From contig NC_088311.1 of NCBI RefSeq assembly GCF_910592395.1, positions 6,200,501 to 6,264,500 of the forward strand: a DNA stretch of 64,000 nucleotides. The letters run 5' to 3'. The notes beneath the pieces were generated by a model. It made no database searches and had not been told where the DNA came from. It saw only the letters and a list, made by a program, of their open reading frames with translations. The stretch comes from Lineus longissimus. Taxonomy: Eukaryota; Nemertea; Pilidiophora; Heteronemertea; Lineidae. A program made the position numbers and the translations under genes. The stretch's first letter is position 1. Each line of letters opens with the position of its first letter. Shown in pieces: positions 11,814 to 22,264 of this stretch.

Positions 11814-13856
11814 ATGGCGACATTACAGCTGACCCTTGCTATCCTCAAACCAGATATTGTTGCAAGACCACATGTTGTGAAAGTGAGTTTGAAAGACTTG
11901 CCACAATCCCACGAGTAGTGGACTGCAGGGACACTGTAAAAGCGGTCAGGAGCAGTTGCGACTCGATTCATTAGACAAAATGTGCTCAGGCTCGCTTTTG
12001 CATTGTTGTTTCGATTCATCTCAGATACTGAATCGATGTAACAATTAATTCGGTAGCCTATGACTCCAACTCTTACTGGCATGTTGGTTTATAGTCATAG
12101 AATTTTTTACTTGATCAATTTCAGGAAATCAAAGACATCATCCTTCAAAACAGGTTTCTGTTTGTGAGAAGCAAAGTGATGCATCTGAATAAAGAACAAG
12201 CAGGTAGCTTCTATGGAGAACATAAAGGTTTGTACCATTTTCATTTGTTCTCATCTTTTTGAAGAGAATTAACTTCTTTGCTCTGAAAATCATCCTGTGA
12301 TGACGGAATATCTGTTGGATGTGACTTTTTCTTTAAGATCGTCATTGTCCTTAAATCTGTTGGGCACTGACCCTACTGTAAATGTCTGGCAGTTCATTTG
12401 ATGTGACTGAGTCCTTTGGGCGTGTTGGTCCACTCTCCCTGCATTTGTTATACCAAATATCCAGATTTCAGCCTTCTGGTGGTAAATCTATTTCTAATAT
12501 GAAACACATTTAATTTCTTACAGGAAAGTTCTTCCATAATCGACTTGTAACATATATGTCTGGGTAAGTATTACATTGTATTGTAATTAAGGGATAGTTG
12601 GATACAAAACGAATTCATGAGATTTATGTAGCACTAAATCCACTGGTTCAGTCTTTGAAAGTGCTGTACATTTTGGCCTGTACATCCTTGCTATAAGCTC
12701 CGTTAAAATCCTTGAGAAAGATGCCATCCCAGTGTCTAAAAGTAAAACTAATTGATCCATTTGAAGCCATTCTTCTCATCAGTTGACCATGTTGACATTG
12801 GAGTGAGTCTGATGGTTCAGTCATTCAAAGTGCTGTACATTTTGGCCTGTACATCCTTGCTATAAGCTCCGTTAAAATCATTGAGAAAGATGCCATCCCA
12901 GTGTCTAAAAGTAAAACTAATTGATCCATTTGAAGCCATTCTTCTCATCAGTTGACCATGTTGACATTGGAGTGAGTCTGATGGTTCAGTCATTCAAAGT
13001 GCTGTACATTTTGGCCTGTGCATCCTTGTTATAAGCTCCACTAAAATCCTTGAGAAAGATGCCATCCATTTGAAGCCATTCTTCTCATCAGTTGACCATG
13101 TTGACATTGGAGTGAGTCTGATCGTTGCTCGTTTCAGGGGACCGCTCAGTGCCCATATCTTAGCAAGGGAAGATGCTATAAAACACTGGAGGACACTAAT
13201 GGGACCAACCAAGGTTTTTAAGACGATCCATGAAGCTCCTGATACCATTCGAGGACGATTTGGCCTGACTGATACAAGGAATTCCACACATGGCTCGGGT
13301 AGGTTGTGACCAAGGTGTCCTCCTTTTAAGGTCCTTGACAACTCCAGAGAACATCAAGGACAATGGGTGATATGAATAAAGTCTAGCAATTGCTTTTACT
13401 TCAGTTTTGTACAGAAAAGCCCAGTGTAAATGTACATGGAGTTTTAGATAAAAGCATTTGCTAGTCTTTATTCATATCATCCAATAACAGGTTGTTCTTT
13501 GTGATTCATCTGAACATTTGGAGCTCGTTGTTCGCTATAAGTTAGGTTTGAAAGGTTCGTTTTGAGATACTTGTTTATTTCTAATATGTTAAGTTTGGAA
13601 ATCAGTTGTTGAAATATCTTAATTAATTGTCTTTTCAGATTCACCGGAGTCTGCCAAAAAGGAGATCAACTTTTTCTTTCCTGAGTTCTCATTCGATGGA
13701 TGGCACCGTAACGAGGCATTGTTCCAGAATGCAAACTTTGATTTTGACGTTGAAAGAACAATCCATGTGCTTGATCGAGCCATTAATCTTGACGTTTCAT
13801 TTGAGGAAAGATTTTGGCATAAAACGGACAAGTTACCAATGCCTCCTAACTCGTGA
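11814..13856 (+). CDS. NME6: Nucleoside diphosphate kinase 6 (NME6), 196 aa, five exons
   Basis: Exons: 11814-11882, 12125-12227, 12524-12563, 13138-13298, 13639-13856; total 591 nt. NDP kinases move the gamma phosphate of an NTP to an NDP through a phosphohistidine; NME6 is the group II, mitochondria-associated member. The protein opens with LQLTLAILKPDIV (the kinase's first strand), has FYGEHKGKFF, then SGGPLSAHILAREDAI. It carries the active-site signature RNSTHGSDS with catalytic His122, split by intron 4. The C-terminal extension after the fold (INFFFPEF to the end) is typical of NME6 and not of NME1/2. Length is close to vertebrate NME6 (about 186-194). The ATG at 11814 starts directly at the conserved N-terminus. 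It is tandem with the upstream gene, only 525 bases past that stop. Intron 3 is swollen by a 169-bp tandem repeat. Confidence 0.93.
12640..13125 (+). repeat. 169-bp tandem repeat in NME6 intron 3, about 2.8 copies
   Basis: The phrase gtgctgtacattttggcctg starts at 12661, 12830 and 12999, an exact 169-base period. The third copy has lost about 29 bases (cagtgtctaaaag and neighbours). It ends in gagtgagtctgat only about 15 bases before the exon 4 acceptor at 13137, so the array probably grew by duplication of the intron's own 3' end. Confidence 0.9.
13361..13486. mobile_element. MITE copy A (~123-bp family with gggtgatatgaataaag ends)
   Basis: It starts gggtgatatgaataaagtctagca and ends in an inverted version of the same (ctagtctttattcatatcat). 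The middle contains tgtacagaaaagcccagtgtaaatgtacatgg. It lies in NME6 intron 4. Three further copies are at 14181, 15683 and 22518. Confidence 0.85.
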
Positions 13857-14059
13857 TGGAGATCTATGGACATTTCCTTCTGAACTTAACTGTCTTCCTC
13901 TTGAGGAGTACGTGTGTCTCATTGTAGATGAATCTTCTGCTCTGTGGCTTATTCCTGCATTCTGATTGAGACGTTGTCCTCAAAATACCAATTTACTTAC
14001 AACTGTTTACCATGGAATCTCTCGACAACAACTCTGAAACTGGAGAATAATGTGTAACC

Positions 14060-14065
14060 ATTAAA
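14060..14065 (+). terminator. Likely polyadenylation signal of NME6
   Basis: ATTAAA, about 200 bases after the NME6 stop, is followed by T-rich sequence. It is the best candidate before the repeats begin. Confidence 0.45.
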
Positions 14066-14180
14066 CTTAGTTTTCCAATGTATTTTTCGAGTTCTTTATT
14101 TGCTTGGTTGAGACATTCAGAACAGTGTGACGGCTGTGACAATTTCTTCAGTGTTTCAGAACAATGTGACGGTTGTGACG

Positions 14181-14303
14181 ATGGGTGATATGAATAAAGA
14201 CTAGCAAATGCTTTTATCTAAATCTCCATGTACATTTACACTAGGCTTTCCTGTACAAAACCGGAGTAAAAGCATTTGCTAGTATTTATTCATATCACCC
14301 AAT
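14181..14303. mobile_element. MITE copy B, internal part inverted relative to A, C and D
   Basis: The ends match copy A (gggtgatatgaataaagactagca and its inverse). The core reads ctccatgtacatttacactaggc, which is the reverse complement of the core in the other copies, so this one inserted in the opposite orientation. It directly abuts a 39-bp minisatellite. Confidence 0.85.
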
Positions 14304-14470
14304 GTCTGCAATGTTTGAGAACAACGGGATGGTTGTGACAATGTCTGCAATGTTTGAGAACAACGGGATGGTTGTGACAATGTCTGCAATGTTTGAGTAC
14401 AACGGGATGGTTGTGACAATGCCTGCAATGTTTGAGTACAACGGGATGGTTGTGACAATGTCTGCGGTCA
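14302..14470 (+). repeat. Minisatellite, 39-bp unit, four copies plus a partial
   Basis: The unit begins atgtctgcaatgtttgagaa and restarts at 14302, 14341, 14380, 14419 and partly at 14458. Since 39 is a multiple of three, it makes repetitive open frames on both strands. I do not read these as genes. Confidence 0.92.
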
Positions 14471-14499
14471 TTTCAAAATTCTCTGTGAAAGAGCAGGCC

Positions 14500-15682
14500 A
14501 CATCCTCCTGCTATACTGGCCACAGGTTGTGAAAGACGGGGACCTATTCCTCCTGCTACGTACACCAGTCACACGTTGTTCACAACGTGTGGCACACATT
14601 GTAAAAGACGGACTAAACCTTCTGCTGCACCGGCCACTAGTTGTGAAGGACAGGCAGGGGACCACCTCTTTCTACACCAGCCACACATTGTGAAAGACAT
14701 GGGACTATACCTCCTGTTACACCACCCAAGGGTTGTGGGAGACCGGGGTCTATGTCTCCAGCTTCACCAGATAAATGTTGTACGGACTGGGGACCAAGTT
14801 GTGAAAGACAGGCCGGGGACTATTCCTACTGCTACACCTGCCGTATATTGTAGAAGACAGGTAGAACTATACTACTGGTTGCAAGAGATCGGAATTTTAC
14901 CATCTGCTTTACTAGAGCAGGCCAGGGGACTGTTCCTCCTGCCACACCAGCAACAACATATGAAGGAAAGGGCACCTCCTCTTTCTACACCAGCCACACG
15001 CTTAACAAGGCAGGAGACTATACCAGCTGCAAATTGCTCACAACCTACGGCAGGTGTAGCCATCCTTTCGCTAAACCAACCACACACTGTGAAAAGACAG
15101 GGCACTATACCTCCTGTTACACCAGCCACGGGTTGTTGAAGACCTGGGCTAGTCGCCAGCTTCACCAGCTGCATGTTGTTAAAAGAACTGGGGACCACGT
15201 TTTAAAGACAGGCCTGAGGACTATTTCTCCTGCTGCACCATTGTGAAAGACGGGGTACACACTGTGAAAGACAGGCGACTATACCTCCTGTTACACCAGC
15301 CACAGGTTGTATATCTCTAGCTTCACCAGCTACATGCTGTACGGACTGGGGACCAAGAGGTGAAAAACAGGCCGGGGTACTATTCCTCCTGCTACACCAG
15401 CTGCATGTCGTGAAAGACGGGATAGTACTATACTACTGGTTGCGGAAGACCGGGATAATACATCATTCTACACCAGGTTGTAAAGGACAGGGGAATATTC
15501 TTCCTGCTACACCAGCTAAAGGTTATGAAGGACGGAGGACCTCTTCTTTCTAATTTGACTGTAAAATACCAGGAGACTATGCCTCCTGATTCTCTAGCTT
15601 CATGTTGTAAAAGGGATGGGGACCAAGATGTGAACGACTGAGGACTATTCCTCCTATTACACCAGCCACAAGTTGCGAAAGA
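14500..15682 (+). repeat. Degenerate minisatellite (~50-65-bp unit) between NME6 and the channel gene
   Basis: Variants of ttgtgaaagacaggggacta and cctcctgctacaccagccac alternate roughly twenty times over about 1.2 kb, for example near 14527, 14641, 14687, 14799, 15090, 15265 and 15410. Units vary in length and sequence, so the array is old. Several open frames arise from it; none resembles a known protein. Confidence 0.8.
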
Positions 15683-15806
15683 CATTGGGTGATATGAATA
15701 AAGACTAGCATTGCTTTTACTTCAGTTATGTACAGAACAGCCTAGTGTAAATGTACATGGAGTTTTAGATAAAAGCATTTGCTAGTCTTTATTCATATCA
15801 CCCATT
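15683..15806. mobile_element. MITE copy C
   Basis: It has the same inverted ends as copies A, B and D: tgggtgatatgaataaagac at the left and gtctttattcatatcaccca at the right. It lies at the right border of the degenerate minisatellite. Confidence 0.85.
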
Positions 15807-16829
15807 GGCTTTTCCAACGCCACCAGCTGCATGTTGACAAAGACAGTAGACCATTCCCCGTCCTATTCCCCAGCCAGTTGAAAGACACCGGATCCCAAGA
15901 CAGCGATACGAATGGGTGGCCCATTTGAAGTTAATGACGAGCATCAGATGCATGCTGCCTGGGTAGGTTGTTCCATTGTCTAGCAATACAGGCTGTGACA
16001 TTGTCGCATCTCAATGAACCACTGTTTCTGTTTTCCAGACGCATAAAGAAGAAAATATGGCCTAGGTGTGAGGCAGTGATAGCATGGTGGGGTGATGACA
16101 AAAACTGACTACGGATGGCTGTGGAATGTACCCAGAGGCATTTCAGCCTCTCAGATTCTAATTCCACTGACCTGTTGAAATCTGTTCGTTCGTTTACTTT
16201 AGTTAGAAATGCGAGTCATCTCGGTACATTGTAAAATCATATTTGTTTGTTCAAAATAACGCGGCCATCAGGATGGGTGGTTTATCAAATAACCCCTCCA
16301 GCGATGGTGAGCTTCATCTGTCACCGGGTTTCAAGATTGTCTACATTTTGTGTTGTGTCCGGTGCTGAGACGGAGGACAAGGGCCTGACTTGCACAATCA
16401 GCTGTTTTTATAACAAGAAGTGTTGTATATAAGAGGATAAGATAAGGCTTTAAGATGGGTTGATTTGTGTTGGGAAAATTGGCTGAACTAGCTCCGACGG
16501 AATCCTCGATCAGAAGACATCGCTGTTGTTTGGGCTTAGGAGGTCGTGAGAGGATTCTGATGCACATGGATGCGATTGATAGTGCACGGCAACTGTATGT
16601 GTATTTATACTATAATGAGGACAACAGGTAAACTCGCGATGTGATATGAAACTATTTCGAATCGGGTTGGAAGACACAATTATGATTAAAACGAGGATGT
16701 AATATGCCAACAAGACACAAATAATTCTTAACTGCCATTGAAGTTAACAAGGACGTAGACGTGGATGTGACAAGTATTAAGTCTTGCCAGAATATAGTCT
16801 TGTTGAATTTCCACCAAATTTCCACCAAA
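15807..16829. other. Intergenic stretch before the channel gene
   Basis: No exon is supportable. A short minus-strand open frame (15931-16167) ends in a CIARQWNNLP-like phrase that faintly recalls the C-termini of retroelement polyproteins. This is too short and isolated to call. The last 100 bases before 16830 may be channel 5' UTR; an in-frame upstream ATG at 16761 would add 23 residues. Confidence 0.4.
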
Positions 16830-19800
16830 ATGTCCAACCGGCCGCCAACACGGATGGGGAAGACAAAAGAGAAGCTATCCAAGATAAAGGACCTAGCAGG
16901 GGAGTATGCTGAAGACTCGAACGTGGCTGGGTTGAAGCAGATCTTCCAAGCTTCAACTATTGTCGCAAGGTTACCCACAATTTGCTCATTTGCTTACATT
17001 TTGTACCCAGTTGCGAAAATAAATCACCTCACTAGTCATCAGATCCTTTATGAATAAGTGAGTCCGAGCGAGACCATCAACTTGGTTGTGACATAGCCCG
17101 GGATATGGGACAGTTGCTCGCTTACGTCAAAGACAGTGACAACCGCCTCGGTTGTGACACTCAACGATTGCGTTGCTTATCACAGCATGATAAAGAAAAA
17201 GTCACATCGAGACGACGAACTTCGTGGTTGTGACAGCATCGGACAAAGGTTTTAAAACATACGCCAGGAAGCAGTCGAAGAACCATCACATCGGGGTGAA
17301 GACGAAATTGTTGGCCAATTGAAGGTACCCAGAGTGAGAGTAGTTGGGTCGCTTCGTCAGCTGAATATCCACTTTACATTTATCTACTTGCTTTATTTTC
17401 AGAGGGATCTGGTCACTGCTATTTATCATCTGTCTCGTTGGGTTCGTCTACCAGGTCTATGACCGAGTGCTGTACTTCATCACTTGGCCAGTAAGCGTCA
17501 ACATCGAGGTCACAATCAACGAGACGGTAATCTTCCCCGCCATAACATTTTGCAACACTAACAGCTTCAGGTAAGCGCTTCAGAAACATTGAGACTGGAC
17601 TATTTGCAGGGTATACTGTCGTCGTGATCAACGAATGCCACGCAATACAAAAGCAATGATATCTTCATTTACTTTCAGGATAACACAGGCAGAGAAGACT
17701 GGTCTCTTCAATAATCTGACAGCATTCTACGAGCACGGCATCACTAATGGTAGCGGTCCTGTCCTGATGTATCCGTCCATGTTTAAGATGATGGGGAAAC
17801 TAGCGCACAGTAAATGGGATATGATATACTCGTAAGTTCTGGTTCCGGTTCTGGTTCTTCAGATGACGTGACAAGACAATAAAGTAAAAACGCACATATA
17901 GACTATTACGAAATAACCAGTGTAGAAGTATATTGTGTCATTTGTTGAAGTGTGGGTCTCCCGAGACAGCTTTACTAAGAATATTTCTTTCTCGACACTG
18001 TTACGGAGTAAGTTCGGCTGCTGAAGAGGAGGTTGAACAAAATGTGGGGGAAGTGTAAGGAGAAGGAGGATTTTTCTTACATTATCTATACATGGCCGTG
18101 TTTTATCATATTCTTCCCACCTGCTTTCAGATGTAGATGGTTGGACACGAAGTGTTCTGCTGAAAACTTCACTGAAATGATAACAGATTATGGGTTGTGC
18201 TATTCGTTCAACTTAGTACAAGATCCCGAGGCAAGACTGAATGTATCTGGCACTGGGTCCAAGTACGGCTTGGAATTGGTGTTAAATATCGAGCAGTATG
18301 AGTACATGGCGGGCCCGCACGATTCTGCTGGGGTACGGGTGCTGGTTCATGACCAACATGAGATACCTCGGGTGAAGGACTTGGCTTCCTCTGTACCGTC
18401 TTCGATGAACGCCTTCCTCGGGATACAGGTTACCAAGGTATGCAACACGGAGCTCCACTGAGTTCGTAAATGTCATCAACATGTCATGACTCTGCGTACA
18501 GCTCGTCTGATGAGAATGTTAAGAGGGGCGCCGTGTCAGCATGCTTGCAATTGTCAACTCTGGATCGAGTTGAGGATTCGAATCCCGGTCGAACCACGAC
18601 GTCTACCAGTGCGAGGCTGGTTTCTCACTCTGACAGCCAAAGATTCCGTCACGGATCTCCATTTTCCTGCCCTGTGACTCTAGCAAAATTCGCAAATTCT
18701 CTATACGGAATTCTTTGAAAGAATGTCCTCCGCTGACTCAAATAAAACCATGTTCCCATCACTCCATCTTGTAGGTTCATAATCTTCCGCCGCCATTTGG
18801 TCCTTGCGCAAAAAAAGAACTGGAGCACCAACAGTTTTACTCCCAAAGTTTGTGTCAGGATATTTGCATTGGCAAGAAAGTGGCGGAAATATGTGGTTGT
18901 CGGGCCCCGCATATGAATTGGCGGGATGGAAATGGCACAAACCAAGTCCCAGTCTGTTCGGTCATGGGGTATTACTCCTGCGTCAAACCGCTCATCGGTA
19001 GGTACTGTATTTTTGGTGATAGAAGTCAGAACCGAATTATTTTATCACAGGGAAGCAGGCAGCTGGTTTTCTATCAACCGGGTGTGTGTGGAACATCTTA
19101 GAGTAGTCGTCTGTATGCTTCAGTACAACCTACCCATGGTCTTATGTGTCGGTTTTTTGGTTTCAGATCAGTCAGGCAGATGGAGGAATTGCACGAACAT
19201 TCATACCTGTCCCATTAAGTGTCTCCAGACGGCCTACACAGCTCATGTGTCCTACACTGCAAGCTCTGATGCTGAACTCCACAAGAAAGTTAAGGTTCTT
19301 AAACAGAAAACAAACTTGTTACAAAAGTTCGTTCGTGCGCAAGTGGCTAGGCATAGGATTGTCCCAGAGTACTACCTAGAGGACCAGGCCATCATCGGCA
19401 CCCTGTTCAACAGGAGTAGGCAGGTAATGTGGCAAATTGGCCAGTCACCTTCGCAAAGTCTTGTCCGCAAAGGAATCCATAGATTGAACTTCACGCTGAA
19501 TGCGGAACTTTTACCAAAGGCATATGCGGATTTGGGAACTCTGTCAAAAGCTTTGGAGATCCTACGCAATAACTATACGGATCGTTTGAACACGGAAGCG
19601 TTGAACTACTATTTGCATGCGATGTCCTTTAACGTTAAAAGTCGTTCTATCGTTCGGTATACCAATATGACCACAATTGATTTGTTTCACCAGATCAAAC
19701 TGCACGAGAAAATAAGGAAGAGGAGACGACGCAGCGCTGGTGGAAAACCGGGGGGTAGACAGAGACGGAGGGACAGGAAGGGAAAGAAGAAAAGAAGAAA

Positions 19801-22264
19801 TAGAAAACAATGGAGAGGACAGAACCGGAAGAAACAGAATGGACAGAACGGGTATCCTCGTACTCATCCCCGGCAGAGTGTGAACACAACGCTGGAGATT
19901 TGGAGCGGTCAACATCGTTCCCGACGGAGTGTTGATACAACTACTCTAGACTTTGGTAGCGGCCGTCCTCCTCCTCGACAGAGTGTGGGTTCAACTCTAG
20001 ACATCGGCAGCGGCCGTCCTCCTCCTCGGCAGAGTGCCGATGCAACTCTAGACATTGGCAGCGGCCGTCCTCCTCCTCGACGGCGTACGGATACAACTCT
20101 AGACAACGGCAGAGGTCGTCCTCGTCCTCGACGAGACGCGGACACAACTCTAGAGATCGGGAGCGGATTGGGGCCGAGGAGGGCGTCCTCCTCACCACCT
20201 CAATGGATGATCCCGATGTACGACAAAATTAGAAATAGAAACGGCAACCAAAGGCGACGTCCGAAGAAGAGAAGAGGGCGGAAGAAACAGAATTTTGGGT
20301 TTGGTGGTGGTGGGTGGTTGAAGGGACCGGATGACATGGGCGGTGGCACGGATGATTTTTCTATCGGCGAATCGGAGATTTCGGCTTATTCAAGACTTGC
20401 CCGCAGTCATAAAAGCCAAGGATTTGACTTTGGTGGCAGAGGAAAGAGGTCAAACCGACTGATGAACCCCAGGAGGGTTCGAATAAAACTCATGGTGCTG
20501 GCAAGGGCGTTCAGCGAATACAAGCTACCGCTGATCATGGTGGAGGAGATCCTACGTGACGCTATTACCCTGTATAAAATCAACAAGGACACAAATCTGG
20601 CTATTTTGAGGAATTCGGAGTTCAGTGGGCTCCCACTTGAACAGATGAGAAAGAAAGCCAATGAAGTGCTTGTGGAGTTAGAGAAATTTTTGACTGTCGT
20701 ATCGTCATTCCAAGACAATATAACCGAATTTGAGGAGCTTATCAACAATGCCACTGGATGGTTTTGGCATCGAGATAAAACGATTGTGATGCCGAAATTA
20801 TCGAGGGTGCAAAAAATACTTGTATACATTGGTGACTTGTTACCCAAGCTCCGAGGACGAGAAGTCACACGAATCCTCCAAAGCGTCTGTGATGACCTGA
20901 ACCTAGGAATCAGACAGGTCATGGACACCAAAAGCGTCCTTGACCGCTATGGAGTGATAATCGCGCAAGGTCTCGGCACACTGGAGCGAGATATTGCCAA
21001 AGGGAGATATCACTTCAAGGACCTTTATCGTATAGCGGACACCTTCCATTATTCACTCAGCAACTGGGCTAAGTTTTCAAAAGAGGACCTGTTCTTTTTA
21101 CTGGAATCAAATCAGACAATAGCATTTGACGTTTTCAGAAAATACGGCACCGCCACCTTGGACGGTTTAAAATCTATAAAGGATGAGTTAATTGATTTTG
21201 AAAAAGATGCGCTAAGTAAAACGAAAACTTTGAAACAGTCTAAACTTAATAGCATGGCGTATGCGAGTAATTCAAATGGGCTCTTGCTGCAGTTGGAGGA
21301 TACGATGAACGATTTGACCGCAGCAATTAATGCCGTGGAGAAGCTGATTGTGCTGTATGAGGAGACATTTGGAGGTTTCAATGCAGCGTTCGTTGACCTT
21401 CGTCGGAGGGGACAACAGTTCAAGGACAGCTTGGAGATAAATGATCACTTCGTTAGGTATGTAGATATAATATGTGCGGTTAGTTTGTATATTACAACCA
21501 ATAAGAGAGGAGACAGTCCAGTTTTAGAGGACGTTACGTCCGGAGACAGAGATATGTTTTGAGAGGACATTACGTCCGCAAGCCAGAATATCTCAATCTC
21601 GTCCAGTAATATTGGTACCTGAAAATATCAAGACCTGGTTTCAGCGGACCCTACGTCCAGGAGCCTTGGTTGCAGGAGACATTCTGTAGTTCCTGTGGCA
21701 TGTGCACGTTTCATTTCAGGCGTAACTTCATGAAGGTGAACGTTTTCTACCAAAGGCTGAGTTATCAAGAGATCACGAAACAAGAGGCTTACCAGTGGTT
21801 TGCTTTGGTTTGTAAGTAAAAATACTACCACATACTGACATCCGCTGGTTAGTTTGCGTAGGGCCCGCCTAACCAATGAGAACGAACGGACAGTACAGTA
21901 AGACCGGACTTGAAAAGGACACTACGTCCTGTGACAAAGACCTGTTTGAGAGGACATTAGTTTTGTTGCACCAGAGACCTTATACCTCTACATTTCGACG
22001 AAGATTTGCAGTTTTTGATGTACTGTTTCTGTTGTTCTCTCTTTTCTAGGTGACATCGGTGGATCCGCCGGCCTTCTGCTTGGAGCTTCCCTTCTCACCG
22101 TTGCCGAGCTCGTTTACTTCGTCATCAACCAGTGCCAGGCCTCGAAGCCTAAGAACGACCAAGTGGACACCATCGACACGATAGTCATGCCCGTTTCATA
22201 CCACCCGCAGCCTGAGCTCAAGCAAAAGAAGAACAAATGGGATGATGTCATGAATGCTTGGTGA
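16830..22264 (+). CDS. DEG/ENaC (ASIC-like) sodium channel with a ~700-residue extracellular insertion (1195 aa)
   Basis: Exons: 16830-16969, 17403-17570, 17679-17831, 18131-18437, 18775-18997, 19167-21456, 21720-21811, 22050-22264; total 3588 nt, all phases agree. Family signatures in order: TM1 (about 48-66); FPAITFCNTNSFR; DYGLCYSFN; NLPPPFGPC; LCQDICIGKKVAEICGC; CPIKC (345-349); NFMKVNVFYQRLSYQEI; then DIGGSAGLLLGASLLTVAEL, TM2 with the GAS selectivity filter (1136-1138). Such channels are trimeric, amiloride-type sodium channels gated by acid, peptides or force. The unusual part is exon 6 (2290 nt, residues 331-1094). Between CPIKC and the post-thumb palm it adds a helical segment, a run of basic residues (KRRRRS at about 515-520), six 17-residue repeats (about 563-665), a Gly-rich stretch and about 330 mostly helical residues. 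The usual N-terminal His-Gly motif reads Ala-Gly. Identity is certain; subfamily and ligand are unknown. Confidence 0.92.
19862..20167 (+). repeat. Coding minisatellite: 51-bp unit, six copies, in exon 6 of the channel gene
   Basis: A 17-residue unit of the form RPPPRQSVxxTLDIGSG is repeated six times in frame. Consecutive units start at 19964 and 20015. The outer copies diverge (HRSRRSVDTT, RPRPRRDADTT). The frame is preserved through all copies, which favours translation of this exon. Confidence 0.92.
21528..21965 (+). repeat. Dispersed palindromic motif ggac-N-tacgtcc in channel intron 6 and intron 7
   Basis: Copies: gaggacgttacgtccggaga near 21528, gaggacattacgtccgcaag near 21561, ggaccctacgtccaggag near 21648 and aggacactacgtcctgtgac near 21915, with a decayed gaggacattag near 21952. 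Each core is a partial palindrome (ggac...gtcc). The spacing is irregular, so it is not a simple tandem repeat. Confidence 0.65.

Noticed and set aside
15931-16167. Retroelement-like C-terminus (ARQWNNLP phrase, minus strand)
   Set aside because: Only a few residues resemble non-LTR element ends and nothing upstream encodes a reverse transcriptase.
18490-18720. Candidate extra channel exon or SINE (ggattcgaatccc B-box-like word) in intron 4
   Set aside because: Channel exons 4 and 5 join in phase without it, giving the family's NLPPPFG motif; the A box is not convincing.
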